The position numbers and the translations under genes were made by a program. The notes beneath the pieces were generated by a model. That model was not told the DNA's origin. It worked only from the letters and a program-made list of their open reading frames with translations, and searched no databases. Positions 40,355-49,555 of a stretch of DNA of 64,000 nucleotides are shown here, one piece after another; position 1 is the first letter of the stretch; every line of letters starts with the position of its first letter. Source of the DNA: SLDF01 sp964537925 (GTDB lineage: Bacteria > Bacteroidota > Bacteroidia > Chitinophagales > Saprospiraceae); assembly GCA_964537925.1 (NCBI GenBank), contig CAZICV010000001.1, positions 558,001 to 622,000 of the forward strand, written 5' to 3'.

Positions 40355-40774
40355 TTACGCTTTTGCAGTCGCGGTATCGGCTGCCACCGGCTGCGTATTC
40401 TTATCCTGGTAGTCCTTGATGGCGGCCTTGATAGCATCCTCCGCCAGCACCGAACAGTGGATCTTGACGGGAGGCAGCGCCAGCTCTTCTACGATATCCA
40501 TATTATCGATACTGAGCGCCTCTTCGATATGTTTGCCCTTGAGCCATTCGGTAGCCAGTGATGAGGAAGCGATAGCCGATCCACATCCGAAGGTTTTGAA
40601 CTTCGCATCACGGATCACACCCGTCTCATCGTCTACTTCTATCTGGAGACGCATCACGTCCCCGCATTCGGGAGCTCCTACCAGTCCCGTGCCTACGTTC
40701 TTCCGATTCTTATCCATCGTACCCACATTGCGCGGGTTCTGGAAGTGATCTAGAACTTTTTCACTATATGCCAT
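40355..40774 (-). CDS. iscU: Fe-S cluster scaffold protein
   Basis: A 139-residue U-type scaffold on which clusters are assembled. The three cluster-ligand cysteines and the Asp are present: PECGDVMRL (Cys with the following Asp), KTFGCGSAIASSSLATEWLKGK (Cys) and KIHCSVLAEDAIKAAIKDY (Cys). The LPPVK motif, which is the chaperone HscA recognition site, is present too (LALPPVKIHCS). Length fits. The IscU subtype rather than SufU is favoured by LPPVK and by the lack of the SufU insert. It lies between iscS (43 base gap) and iscA. HscA/HscB and ferredoxin are not adjacent. Confidence 0.95.
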   Translation of the reverse strand: MAYSEKVLDHFQNPRNVGTMDKNRKNVGTGLVGAPECGDVMRLQIEVDDETGVIRDAKFKTFGCGSAIASSSLATEWLKGKHIEEALSIDNMDIVEELALPPVKIHCSVLAEDAIKAAIKDYQDKNTQPVAADTATAKA

Positions 40775-40817
40775 TGCCTCTGTTTTTAAAGAAAACCGTA
40801 AATCTATATTAGCCCGG

Positions 40818-42038
40818 TCAGTGCTCGCTCCATTGCACGGAGTTGAGATCTACTCCATCCTTGTACATCTCCCATATGGGGCTCAGCTCCCTCATATGGT
40901 TGACGCCCTCCGAGACGGACCGTATAGCATCTTCTACATCTTCTTCCGAAGTAAACCTGCCCAGGCTGAACCGCAGCGAACTGTGTGCCAGATCGTCGCC
41001 GAGCCCGAGCGCTACCAGCACATACGACGGCTCCAGGGAAGCCGAGGTACAGGCTGAACCCGATGAAAGCGCTATATGCTGGTTGAAGGTCATCATCAGT
41101 CCCTCCCCTTCTACGTGTTTGAAGGACAGGTTGGTGACATGCGGCATCCGGTGTTCGCGGTTACCGTTGATATAGACCTCCTCCAGGCTGGCCATCAGGG
41201 CTACCTCGAGCCTGTCACGCAGAGCGGAGAGCCGCTCGGCATCCTGTGCCATTTCCAGCCGGGCGATTTCAGCCGCCTTGCCGAAGCCCACGATACCCGG
41301 TACGTTGAGCGTACCGCTGCGCATACCGCGCTCGTGTCCTCCTCCGTCCATCTGAGCCGTCACTTTTACACGCGGGTTCTTGCGGCTGACATACAGCGCG
41401 CCCACGCCTTTGGGCCCATACATCTTGTGTGCGGAAAAGGCCATCAGGTGTACACCGGCTTCACGCGGATTCACCGGGATCTTGCCTACGGCCTGGGTGG
41501 CGTCGCTCATAAAGAGTACACCGTGCCTTTTGCAGATCTCACCGATCTTCTGCATCGGCTGGATCACACCGGTCTCGTTATTGGCCCACATAACCGATAC
41601 GAGGATCGTGTTGGGACGGATAGCCGCTTCCAGTTCTTCCAGATTGACCAGACCCTCGCGATCCACCTCAAGATAGGTTATCTCAGCCCCCTTTCTTTCC
41701 AGGTGATTGCAGGTATCCAGCACAGCTTTGTGCTCTGTAGTCACTGTGATGATGTGATTGCCTTTGGAGGCATACATTTCAAAGACGCCCTTGATCGCGA
41801 GGTTATCGCTCTCCGTAGCGCCTGAAGTGAAGATGATCTCCTTGGGATCCGCATGGATCAGTGTCGCTATCTGCTCACGCGCCAGGTCCACGGCAGATTC
41901 GGCTTCCCAGCCGAACGGGTGGTTCCGGCTCGCGGCATTGCCGGGGTGTTCATAAAAATAGGGCAACATAGTCTCCACTACACGGGGATCCGCAGGAGTG
42001 GTTGCATTGTTGTCCAGATATATCAATCGCTTGCGCAT
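40818..42038 (-). CDS. iscS: cysteine desulfurase
   Basis: A 406-residue PLP-dependent enzyme that takes sulfur from cysteine and hands it to IscU. Key features: LIYLDNNATTPADPRV at the start, TSGATESDNLAIKGV and the His region TVTTEHKAVLD, then MSDATQAVGKIPVNPREAGVHLMAFSAHKMYGPKG with the PLP Lys in SAHKM, and the mobile loop SSGSACTSASLEPSYV with the catalytic Cys. This is the group I IscS/NifS type. It leads the operon with iscU and iscA. Upstream are a -7-type promoter box (42077-42084) and a 15 bp palindrome (42054-42068) close to the start, probably a metal-responsive operator. No iscR gene is in the window. Confidence 0.95.
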   Translation of the reverse strand: MRKRLIYLDNNATTPADPRVVETMLPYFYEHPGNAASRNHPFGWEAESAVDLAREQIATLIHADPKEIIFTSGATESDNLAIKGVFEMYASKGNHIITVTTEHKAVLDTCNHLERKGAEITYLEVDREGLVNLEELEAAIRPNTILVSVMWANNETGVIQPMQKIGEICKRHGVLFMSDATQAVGKIPVNPREAGVHLMAFSAHKMYGPKGVGALYVSRKNPRVKVTAQMDGGGHERGMRSGTLNVPGIVGFGKAAEIARLEMAQDAERLSALRDRLEVALMASLEEVYINGNREHRMPHVTNLSFKHVEGEGLMMTFNQHIALSSGSACTSASLEPSYVLVALGLGDDLAHSSLRFSLGRFTSEEDVEDAIRSVSEGVNHMRELSPIWEMYKDGVDLNSVQWSEH

Positions 42039-42053
42039 TGTGCCAGATATTAT

Positions 42054-42068
42054 TTAGATTAAATCTAA
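42054..42068. promoter_or_regulatory. 15 bp palindrome before iscS, likely iron-box-type operator
   Basis: TTAGATT-A-AATCTAA is a perfect palindrome about the central base. It lies 16 bases upstream of the iscS start codon, between the start and the putative -7 box, where a bound repressor would block transcription. Its half-site TTAGnTT/AAnCTAA resembles the DtxR/IdeR family box, which would fit iron control of Fe-S assembly. Confidence 0.6.
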
Positions 42069-42076
42069 CCGAACTG

Positions 42077-42084
42077 CAAATATA
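42077..42084 (-). promoter_or_regulatory. -7 box TATATTTG of the isc operon
   Basis: On the minus strand TATATTTG matches the Bacteroidota -7 consensus. A TTTG lies at 42099-42102, but only 14 bases away, shorter than usual. Transcription would begin near 42070 and run over the palindrome. Confidence 0.55.
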
Positions 42085-42170
42085 ACCAATCTGTGACACA
42101 AAAAGTTTTCCCTGCACGATTCAATTGAGTGGCTGGGCGACGAAGCCTTCGACCGGATGGCAGAGTTTTC

Positions 42171-42178
42171 TATTTTTG
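42171..42178 (+). promoter_or_regulatory. -7 box of the mutA-like operon
   Basis: TATTTTTG matches TAnnTTTG. It lies 23 bases before the chosen start codon at 42202 and inside the longer in-frame version, which is why the shorter start is preferred. Confidence 0.5.
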
Positions 42179-42201
42179 CAGGAACCAAGAATCTCGGCAG
42201 T

Positions 42202-43398
42202 ATGGATACGGCAAATGAGGAAGAACTCAGCCTGGCGGAGTTCTCTTCAACCGACAAAAGCACCTGGATCCACCGGATCGAAAAAGAACTCAGGACACAG
42301 CAATGGCCGGACCTCAGCTGGCAGGTCGCGCCTGACCTCTCCGTAGATGCCGCCTACCATCCGGAAGACCCCATAGCCGGTGGAGTAGTGTCGCCTGCCG
42401 GACGCTACGGTCAGCCCTGGTTGATCGGGGAGAGTTTTGACCAGGCTGATATGACCGGCGGACAGGAGCTCCTGCAGGAGGCCTTGCGCCTGGGCCTTGA
42501 ATCGCCTGCCATACTGGCCGCATCCGACCTGCTGGCAGCCGACTGGCTCGGTTCCGTGTACACAGATATGGCCAGCGTATTCTGGTATAGCGGGCCCGGA
42601 GATTCACCGGCTACAGTGGCCTCGGTCATGCGCGCACAGAGTACCGGGGCGGGACCGGTAAAAGGCGGCTACTTCGCACCGACTATCGTGGACAGCGACG
42701 TTGTCGGGCAGTATACTGCCTGGTTGGGCGCTTTCGGCACAGGATTTGCCGGGGACTTCAGGCTGCTGTGCATCGACGAGACCCTGACCCGCGACCCGGA
42801 AGACCCGGTATCGGACATAGCTGCTACAGCCCTGACGATGATACGCCTGCTGGATGTATTTCACAGGTCAGGCAACCTGGACCGGAGCATCGCCGACCGT
42901 ATACTGATCCGTATCCATACAGGAGATCACCTGTTGGCCGAGATCGCCCGGCTGAGGGCGCTGAGGCTTGTCGTCGCCAACATATTACAAGCTTATGGCC
43001 TGGATCCATCCGGCGCCGTATTTATCGATGCCGGGATCGCTCCTGCCGCATACGGTCCTGACGCCAACTACAACCGGATCAAGGGCGGACTCTGCGGATG
43101 GGCTATGGCGGCAGGCGGCGCTGACCGCATCACGATCAGGCCGGGACAAGCTGCACCACCTGCCGAAGAACAGGGCTTCAACCGCAGGGTCGCACGCAAT
43201 GTGCATCACCTGCTCCGCGAAGAAGGTTTCATGGACCAGGTGACCGATCCGGCCGCAGGCAGCTACTACCTCGAACAGTTTACGGAAAAGATAGGAACGG
43301 CTGCCTGGCAAAGGATGCAAACAGCGCTCAGTGACCCCGGCGACACAGATACTGCACCCGCCAGGACTGGCAGCTTACCGGACCTGCAAAGCTTTTGA
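42202..43398 (+). CDS. methylmalonyl-CoA mutase small-subunit-like protein (barrel domain only)
   Basis: A 398-residue protein similar to the substrate-barrel half of methylmalonyl-CoA mutase: N-terminal WIHRIEKELRTQQWPDLSWQVAPDLSVDAAYHPED, then the mid-barrel region and NYNRIKGGLCGWAMAAGGADRITIRPG, and the C-terminal DPAAGSYYLEQFTEKIGTAAW, corresponding to the DPxGGSYYVE motif. The cobalamin-binding domain present in full-length MutA/MutB is absent. MutA is a non-catalytic structural partner of MutB; no mutB lies in the window, although meaB follows 4 bases downstream. The mutase could thus be completed by a gene elsewhere. The start at 42202 is chosen because an upstream promoter box overlaps the longer version. 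Confidence 0.82.
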   Translation: MDTANEEELSLAEFSSTDKSTWIHRIEKELRTQQWPDLSWQVAPDLSVDAAYHPEDPIAGGVVSPAGRYGQPWLIGESFDQADMTGGQELLQEALRLGLESPAILAASDLLAADWLGSVYTDMASVFWYSGPGDSPATVASVMRAQSTGAGPVKGGYFAPTIVDSDVVGQYTAWLGAFGTGFAGDFRLLCIDETLTRDPEDPVSDIAATALTMIRLLDVFHRSGNLDRSIADRILIRIHTGDHLLAEIARLRALRLVVANILQAYGLDPSGAVFIDAGIAPAAYGPDANYNRIKGGLCGWAMAAGGADRITIRPGQAAPPAEEQGFNRRVARNVHHLLREEGFMDQVTDPAAGSYYLEQFTEKIGTAAWQRMQTALSDPGDTDTAPARTGSLPDLQSF

Positions 43399-43401
43399 CG
43401 C

Positions 43402-44409
43402 ATGGGCAAGACCAGGGAGACCATATGGGATGTAGATGCCCTCTTCGAAGGCATCCGTTCCGGGGATCGCCCGGCGCTGAGCCGGGGTATCACCCTGGTA
43501 GAAAGCCAACTGCCCGGTCACAGACCTCTGGCGGACCGCCTGATCGGTCTCTGCCTGCCATATAGCGGCCAGGCGCGGCGTATAGGTATCAGCGGCGCAC
43601 CCGGAGCGGGAAAATCGACCTTCATTGAATCTGCGGGTATGTTGCTGGTCGCAGCAGGCCACAAGCTCGCCGTGCTGGCCATAGACCCGAGCAGCCAGGT
43701 CAGCCGGGGCAGTATATTGGGAGACAAGACCCGCATGGAAAGACTTTCCAGGGAAACCGCTGCATTCATCCGGCCCACCGCAGCAGGCGAAAGCCTGGGC
43801 GGAGTAGCACGCGCTACCCGGGAGTCCATGATCCTCTGCGAAGCTGCGGGATTCGACCACATACTCATCGAGACCGTAGGCGTAGGACAGAGCGAGACCA
43901 CGGTACGCCAGCTGGTAGATTGTTTTGTACTGGTGCTGATCCCGGGAGCGGGTGACGACCTTCAGGGCATCAAGAAAGGTATCGTGGAGATGGCGGATAT
44001 CATAGTGGTCAATAAGGCGGATGGCGACAACCTCCAGAAGGCCAGGGAAGCTGCCGGCTACTACCGGTCAGCCCTGCATCTCCTGCGTGCCAGATCAGAA
44101 AACTGGCAGGTCCCCGTACTGACCTGCTCTTCGCTTGAGGACGATTCGGTATCTGGCGTCCTGTCTGCCTGGACCGACTTTTTCGGCAACCAGGACAATC
44201 ACCTGTTGCAAAGGCGGAAAGACCAGGCAGTATACTGGCTCCACCACAGCGTAAACGAAAAGCTGACGAATTTTCTCAAAAACCAACCCGGCAGTGCAGA
44301 AGCCATGCAACGCTATGAGCAGCTTGTAGCGGCCGGTGACCTCAGTGCCTTTGAAGCGGCCGATGCCGTATTCAGCCTCTTTTTGAAGAACATAAGTGTG
44401 CAAGCGTAA
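43402..44409 (+). CDS. meaB: methylmalonyl-CoA mutase accessory GTPase MeaB
   Basis: A 335-residue SIMIBI G3E GTPase that guards methylmalonyl-CoA mutase and helps load and replace its cobalamin. Features: Walker A GAPGAGKST at about residues 65-73, switch I/II region VLAIDPSSQVSRGSILGDKTRMERLS, Walker B-like DHILIETVGVGQSE with the ETVGVGQ motif, and base-specificity VVNKADGDN. A C-terminal dimerisation helix is present. It lies 4 bases after the mutA-like gene and 4 bases before an M23 peptidase gene. The pairing with the mutase subunit is the standard arrangement, though the catalytic subunit is missing here. Confidence 0.95.
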   Translation: MGKTRETIWDVDALFEGIRSGDRPALSRGITLVESQLPGHRPLADRLIGLCLPYSGQARRIGISGAPGAGKSTFIESAGMLLVAAGHKLAVLAIDPSSQVSRGSILGDKTRMERLSRETAAFIRPTAAGESLGGVARATRESMILCEAAGFDHILIETVGVGQSETTVRQLVDCFVLVLIPGAGDDLQGIKKGIVEMADIIVVNKADGDNLQKAREAAGYYRSALHLLRARSENWQVPVLTCSSLEDDSVSGVLSAWTDFFGNQDNHLLQRRKDQAVYWLHHSVNEKLTNFLKNQPGSAEAMQRYEQLVAAGDLSAFEAADAVFSLFLKNISVQA

Positions 44410-44412
44410 CGA

Positions 44413-46131
44413 ATGACTGAACTGATGAGCAGGCTTGTATTGGCAAGCTGCCTCCTGATATTGTATTGCCAACCGAATGCCCAGCAACTGCCTGATCTGC
44501 TCCTGCCTGTACAGAGGGATATCAAACTGTCCGGGAGTTTCGGTGAGTTGAGATCCAATCATTTCCATGCCGGGATCGACATCCGGTCCTCACGCGGTAT
44601 CAGCGGAGACCCGATCTATGCGGTAGATGAGGGGTATATATCCCGCATCATGATACATCCTACCGGATATGGCAACGCCCTGATGGTCACCCATCCGGGC
44701 GGGTATACAACGGTGTACGCACACCTGGACGCCTTCGAGCCATCTATTACAGCCCGCATACGTGAGTACCAGCACCGGTTTTGCTCTGCAAACGTGGATT
44801 TTGACCTGGAGCCGTCGGATATTCCTGTCGTACGGGACCAGCTCATCGGCTATATGGGCAATACGGGGTACTCTTTCGGGCCGCACCTGCATTTCGAAGT
44901 ACGCCGTGATCATTCCGGCATGCTGGTCAACCCGCTGCTACTCAGCCGATACAATACCTTCCAAGACAATATACCGCCTGTGATCTACGGTATACGTCTC
45001 TACGGGCTGGACGAGGAGCAACAGCCTGTCCAGCAACGCAATATCGCCGCCCGCAAAAAGGCCGGTATATTCACTATACCGGGCGACACCGTCCGGGTAC
45101 CGGCGCACCAGGCCGCGCTTGCCGTCAACACCATCGACTTCATGAATGGCTCAGGCAACCGCAACGGCATCTACAGGCTTGAACTCTATGTAGATGATTC
45201 ACTGTACTTTCACTACCAGATGGATAGCTTCGCTCGGGCGGATACGCGCTATCTCAATGCTCATACAGACTACCAGGAGTACTTTCTCCACGGACGCTAT
45301 TATCATCGCCTGCACCGCCTGCCAGGAAATTTTGCCGGTCTCTATCCCTTCCATCGCAATGACGGATTCATCCCGCTCGATTCCGGGCAGCCGCGCAACA
45401 TACGCATTCTGTCCTCAGACTATCATGGCAATTTTTCACTGCTTTCTTTCGTACTGCTGGCTGCGGAAAACAAACGCAGCTTCCGGCTACCGGATCACCA
45501 GTACAGGATCAGGTGCCTGGAAGAAACACTCGTCAGCGACGACTCCTGCAGGATACATTTCCCGGCAGGGACATTCTACGAAGACCTGTATCTCCGATAC
45601 AGGCTCAAGTCGGACAGTCCTGCCGCCAGGGTGTCCGCTACATTGTCGCTGTTGAACGCACACGTCCCCATACACAAGTACTTCCGCATCGGCTTTGTCC
45701 CCAGGGATATCCCCGAACACCTGAAACACAAGACTTTCGTGGCCGGTATCGAAGGCAACCGCTATGTCAACTACGGCGGCGCGTGGGAAGGCGATATCCT
45801 GTACGCGGAGGTCCGGCACTTCGGATCCTTCTGCCTGCAGATAGACACCCTGGCTCCCGTCATCCGGCCGCAACGCTACCAGGAACAGGCCGAACGGATG
45901 AAAGATTTCCTTTTTTATGTATTCGACAATGTCAACGCAAGCCGAGAAGTCCCCAAATGGCGCGTAGATGTCTATATCAACGACGAATGGCGGCTGACAG
46001 ACTACTCGCCCGCCTCCGGCAACCTCCGCATACCGCTGGGCGATATAGGTACAGGTGTGCACGCACTCCGCATCGAGGCTGAGGATAGCCAGGGCAACAT
46101 GAGCATCTGGACCAGCCAGTTCAACCGTTAG
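44413..46131 (+). CDS. exported M23-family metallopeptidase
   Basis: A 572-residue protein with a signal peptide (MTELMSRLVLASCLLILYC; the second Met is an equally possible start). The M23 LytM core lies at about residues 30-170: HFHAGIDIRSSRG (HxxxxD), then GNALMVTHPGGYTTVYAHLD and GPHLHFEVRRD (HxH), so all zinc ligands are present. The remaining about 400 residues form several beta domains of unknown function. M23 enzymes cut peptidoglycan peptide crosslinks or act on proteins. Gene start follows meaB by 4 bases, but a functional connection is unlikely; it overlaps the next convergent gene by 4 bases. Confidence 0.92.
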   Translation: MTELMSRLVLASCLLILYCQPNAQQLPDLLLPVQRDIKLSGSFGELRSNHFHAGIDIRSSRGISGDPIYAVDEGYISRIMIHPTGYGNALMVTHPGGYTTVYAHLDAFEPSITARIREYQHRFCSANVDFDLEPSDIPVVRDQLIGYMGNTGYSFGPHLHFEVRRDHSGMLVNPLLLSRYNTFQDNIPPVIYGIRLYGLDEEQQPVQQRNIAARKKAGIFTIPGDTVRVPAHQAALAVNTIDFMNGSGNRNGIYRLELYVDDSLYFHYQMDSFARADTRYLNAHTDYQEYFLHGRYYHRLHRLPGNFAGLYPFHRNDGFIPLDSGQPRNIRILSSDYHGNFSLLSFVLLAAENKRSFRLPDHQYRIRCLEETLVSDDSCRIHFPAGTFYEDLYLRYRLKSDSPAARVSATLSLLNAHVPIHKYFRIGFVPRDIPEHLKHKTFVAGIEGNRYVNYGGAWEGDILYAEVRHFGSFCLQIDTLAPVIRPQRYQEQAERMKDFLFYVFDNVNASREVPKWRVDVYINDEWRLTDYSPASGNLRIPLGDIGTGVHALRIEAEDSQGNMSIWTSQFNR

Positions 46132-47747
46132 CGGCTGCCCGCAAGGATTTTCTTATGTGACACTGCCTGTGAAGAACCGAGGCTCAGCAGGTACAGCTGA
46201 CGCGGCCCCTGTATATCTACGCGGATCTGTCCTCCTGCAGGCAGGACTCCGGCAGACACCATTCTTCCGTCAGGCGTATGCATAGTGTAGGTGACCTGCT
46301 CGTCCAACCGGGACCTCACCCATATATAAGCATCTGCCGGGTTGGGGAATACATCTACCGAACTATCCAGGATCGTTCTCCCGGAAGCATTGGTTTCAAA
46401 CTCGACGAAAACACTGTCGGATACCAGCCGACAGCCTTCTTCGTGGATCACCACCACCCAGTGGTACCCCTCTGTATCCGGTACCAGTGTGTCACTTTCC
46501 CGCCCGGCGATGAGTCCATCCTCATTGTACCATTCAAGTCTTACGGCGGCGTCCGGCAAAGTCGCATTGCTCAACTGTACTACCAGGGCCGTATCATACG
46601 CCAGTTCGGGTATAAAATCCGAACAAAGCTCTCCTACCCGGTAGACGATACCCTGTCCCCTCGCAGCAGCATAGAGTTCTCCGTGGATATCCTCACCGAA
46701 AGTAGCAAACTGGCCTGCAGCGAATCGCTTGTTCTCGCCGCCAACCCACTCATCTTCTTCACGATGGACGGTAAAAAAGCGGCCTGATACAAAGTCCGCG
46801 CAGATATAGTGTCCCTGCAACAGGGGGTATTCACTCCCCCTGTAGACATATCCTCCGGTGATCGAACGATCGCCGGATTCCTGCGTATACTCAAATACGG
46901 GAAACGTATACCTGCTCTCCGGGCCGCAGCCTGTCAGATTATAAGGTTCGCTGCCTTCATAGCATCTCCACCCGTAGTTTTCACCGCCCGGGCTGTCCGC
47001 AGGGGAAAAATTGACTTCTTCGATCGCATTCTGGCCTACATCTGCTATCCAGATATCACCGGTAGCAGCATCGAAGCTGAAGCGCCATGCATTGCGGAGT
47101 CCCATCGACCAGATCTCCGGCAAAGTGTCCTGGTTGTCCACGAATGGATTATTTGCCGGGATGCCATAAGGAGCCTCTCCATCCACATCTATCCGCAGCA
47201 TCTTGCCGAGCAGGTTCCCTGGATTCTGGCTGTTGTTCTGCGGGTCGCCGCCCGAACCACCATCGCCCATACTGATATAGAGATACCCGTCGGGGCCAAA
47301 TTTTATGTCGCCGCCATTGTGGTTGGAAAACGGCTGCCCTATCTCGAGCAATATCTGCTCCGAAAGCGAGTCGGCACTGTCTGCATCTTCATCTTTTACC
47401 TTGAAACGCGATACGACCGTATCTCCATTGCGGTCGGTATAGTTTACATAAAAGTACCCGTTGGAGGCATAGTCCGGGTGAAAAGCCAGGCCCAGCAGTC
47501 CACGTTCCCCACCGCTGGTAAGCCTGTCGGTGATGTTCAGAAAATGACCCGGCACGACCTGCCGGTCAGGGCTTATGATCCTGATAAGGCCGCTTTGCAG
47601 GATCACGAACAATCGTTCGTCGCCTGCGTGTGCGATGCCGATCACACCCGACAGACCCGATGTGACAGGCTCAAGCTTGAGTATAGGTTGTGCCGCGAGG
47701 GGCGAAGCCATCAGCAGATAAAAGAAAAGAGTATAGATCTTATTCAT
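46128..47747 (-). CDS. PQQ-dependent sugar dehydrogenase, T9SS cargo
   Basis: A 539-residue secreted protein of the soluble glucose/sorbosone dehydrogenase family. Signal peptide MNKIYTLFFYLLMASPLAAQ, six-bladed propeller about 25-380 with GIAHAGDERLFVILQSGLIRII, RGLLGLAFHPDYASNGYFYVNYT, NHNGGDIKFGPDGYLYISMGDGGSGGDP (family diagnostic) and MGLRNAWRFSFDAATGDIWIADVGQNAIEEVNF. A beta domain and a C-terminal T9SS sorting module (about 460-539, VDVFPNPADAYIWV, ending SHKKILAGSR) follow. It oxidises sugars or polyols at the cell surface using PQQ and Ca2+; the specific sugar is unknown. Confidence 0.92.
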   Translation of the reverse strand: MNKIYTLFFYLLMASPLAAQPILKLEPVTSGLSGVIGIAHAGDERLFVILQSGLIRIISPDRQVVPGHFLNITDRLTSGGERGLLGLAFHPDYASNGYFYVNYTDRNGDTVVSRFKVKDEDADSADSLSEQILLEIGQPFSNHNGGDIKFGPDGYLYISMGDGGSGGDPQNNSQNPGNLLGKMLRIDVDGEAPYGIPANNPFVDNQDTLPEIWSMGLRNAWRFSFDAATGDIWIADVGQNAIEEVNFSPADSPGGENYGWRCYEGSEPYNLTGCGPESRYTFPVFEYTQESGDRSITGGYVYRGSEYPLLQGHYICADFVSGRFFTVHREEDEWVGGENKRFAAGQFATFGEDIHGELYAAARGQGIVYRVGELCSDFIPELAYDTALVVQLSNATLPDAAVRLEWYNEDGLIAGRESDTLVPDTEGYHWVVVIHEEGCRLVSDSVFVEFETNASGRTILDSSVDVFPNPADAYIWVRSRLDEQVTYTMHTPDGRMVSAGVLPAGGQIRVDIQGPRQLYLLSLGSSQAVSHKKILAGSR

Positions 47748-48096
47748 GACGCAGTTTTTTAGGAGGTTGAATACTTAAGTATACAAGAGCAAACGCAGAT
47801 ACGTTTGGAAAAGATGAATAACTGCCGGTATTTTTTGCAGGCTTGCGACAGAAGAGGCTGACCGCCGCGATCGCGATGACTCCGCGAAAAGGAATACATA
47901 AAGGCTGTAAAAAATAAGCGGAACATCTCTTTTAGATGTTCCGCCCAACCTTAAAATGCAGCACAATTTGATATGCATGGCTAAACTACGCCATACAGCC
48001 ACTATAGCTGCAAGCACTTTTCCGGGCTGCTGTTTTCTTGATTAAAAGCGGCTTTTCCGTGAGCGAAACGGTATGGCGGCATGCCAATGGCCGGGC
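47748..48096. other. gene-free spacer with one leftward hairpin
   Basis: No supported gene. The only feature is the hairpin at 47918-47944 (listed separately). Confidence 0.5.
47908..47944 (-). terminator. leftward terminator after the membrane protein gene
   Basis: A perfect 11 bp stem GCGGAACATCT/AGATGTTCCGC (47918-47944) with a short loop is followed on the minus strand by TTATTTTTTA. It lies 150 bases after the stop of the gene at 48097, a little distant but the nearest candidate. Confidence 0.7.
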
Positions 48097-49497
48097 CTAG
48101 AATCTTGCCCTGACTCCCGCCCACTCGACCGGCAAGCTGCCGGGCAAAGGCCTGGTATTGTGCATAACCAGGGCTGCCGGATTGAAACTCCACTCATACC
48201 CGATACGGCCATTATCTTTCCTGCCGGACCATTTGCCCTTCATCATCCAAAGATACGAGCCTATGAATCCGACTGCCGAGCCGAGGGCTGTCGTGTAGAG
48301 AACCTGGGTTTCATCCGACAGGAAAGCTGCCGAGCCAAAACCGAGTAAAGCCCCGACATATGTACCGGCAAATACAAGTCCCCCGTCGGCCTTCGAAAAA
48401 CCGGTATGCTTCGTCAGGACGTACCCGGTAGCCAGACCGATCAATGACATGCCTGCTACTGCACTGACCGAAGTTTTTTCATCGCCCAGGGAGCCCAGAG
48501 CTGTGATCCCCCACAAGGCGCCCATGCTGCCGGCCGCGTTGATCACCCGGATATCTCCCATACTACGTGGCAACACCCTGTCCAGCCAGAGCGTGAGGGC
48601 GATCCCTCCCCCGGCTCCTGCCAGGCAACCGATCGTCGTGCCGACCAGCGGATCCCCGGAGCTTAAAGAAGCCCCGTATCCCAACAGGGCTCCGATGCCG
48701 GATCCCCAGAAGTTGCCTGTATTCCAGGCCATCGACCGCACGTAGGTCGACTGGTATTTCTGCGCCAGCGCAAAGGAAAGCCAGCCCTCCACAGTACTGG
48801 TGAAGAATATGAACTGGCCGTAGGTCCTTGCATTGGATTCGAAATGGTTGCTGTCGTCAAATACACCTGCCAGTAAAGCCCCGTGACCCATCCCCATCAG
48901 TGACCCGAAGGTATATACATTGGCCGCCGAAGGCAGGACTTTCCTGCCGTTAGTCAGCACCAGGGAAGAGCCGAAGACCACGGCCGGGTATATGAACGGC
49001 AGCGCCCGGCTAAAACCGGTCGACTCGTAATACCGGCCATAGCCTGTATTCACCTGGCGGTAAAACAGGCTGCGCAGGCCAAAAGACTGGGGCAGCGCCA
49101 TGAGGGTCGCTCCCAGTATGAGATGTGTGCGCCCGGCTTTGTACTCCTGGCCTGTTTCTACAGGAGCTGCCAACTCTTTACGTACCGATTCCAGCCTGCC
49201 CTGCAGCCAGGCCAGTTTCACCCGATCCAGTATCCGGCGGCTGCGAAGCTCACGGCCTTCCTCCCGGTAATAGGTCTCCAGCACATACTCGTCCTCGGAG
49301 ATCCGGTAAAGCAATGCCCTCTCAAAGTCGTTCACATCCGGGAAAAGATCCAGCGTTTCATTCATACGTGCCGTGATCTCAGGTACCCCCTCTACAAAAG
49401 GTATCCGCATCTCCTGTGCATCCAGAACGGATACTGCGACCATCAACAGGAAGGTAATGTACCAGGCCTTAAGGCGCCACATTGTGTGCGAGATCAT
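48097..49497 (-). CDS. hypothetical multi-pass glycine-rich membrane protein
   Basis: A 466-residue protein with a signal/anchor (about 8-27, AWYITFLLMVAVSVLDAQ). The next 100 residues are polar and charged (VPEITARMNETLDLFPDVNDFERALLYRI). From about residue 130 on there are several glycine-rich hydrophobic segments (e.g. GSGIGALLGYGASLSSG, GTTIGCLAGAGGGIALTLW, GTYVGALLGFGSAAFL) like glycine-zipper membrane helices. The C-terminus is short and basic. I do not recognise a family. It is the last gene in a minus-strand series that begins with the PNGase-like protein; a related function is possible but unsupported. Confidence 0.65.
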   Translation of the reverse strand: MISHTMWRLKAWYITFLLMVAVSVLDAQEMRIPFVEGVPEITARMNETLDLFPDVNDFERALLYRISEDEYVLETYYREEGRELRSRRILDRVKLAWLQGRLESVRKELAAPVETGQEYKAGRTHLILGATLMALPQSFGLRSLFYRQVNTGYGRYYESTGFSRALPFIYPAVVFGSSLVLTNGRKVLPSAANVYTFGSLMGMGHGALLAGVFDDSNHFESNARTYGQFIFFTSTVEGWLSFALAQKYQSTYVRSMAWNTGNFWGSGIGALLGYGASLSSGDPLVGTTIGCLAGAGGGIALTLWLDRVLPRSMGDIRVINAAGSMGALWGITALGSLGDEKTSVSAVAGMSLIGLATGYVLTKHTGFSKADGGLVFAGTYVGALLGFGSAAFLSDETQVLYTTALGSAVGFIGSYLWMMKGKWSGRKDNGRIGYEWSFNPAALVMHNTRPLPGSLPVEWAGVRARF

Positions 49498-49555
49498 AGC
49501 AATATCATTAGCGTGAAAAAAGACAGGATACGGGTACCGCGGTCCCCCTTTCTCC

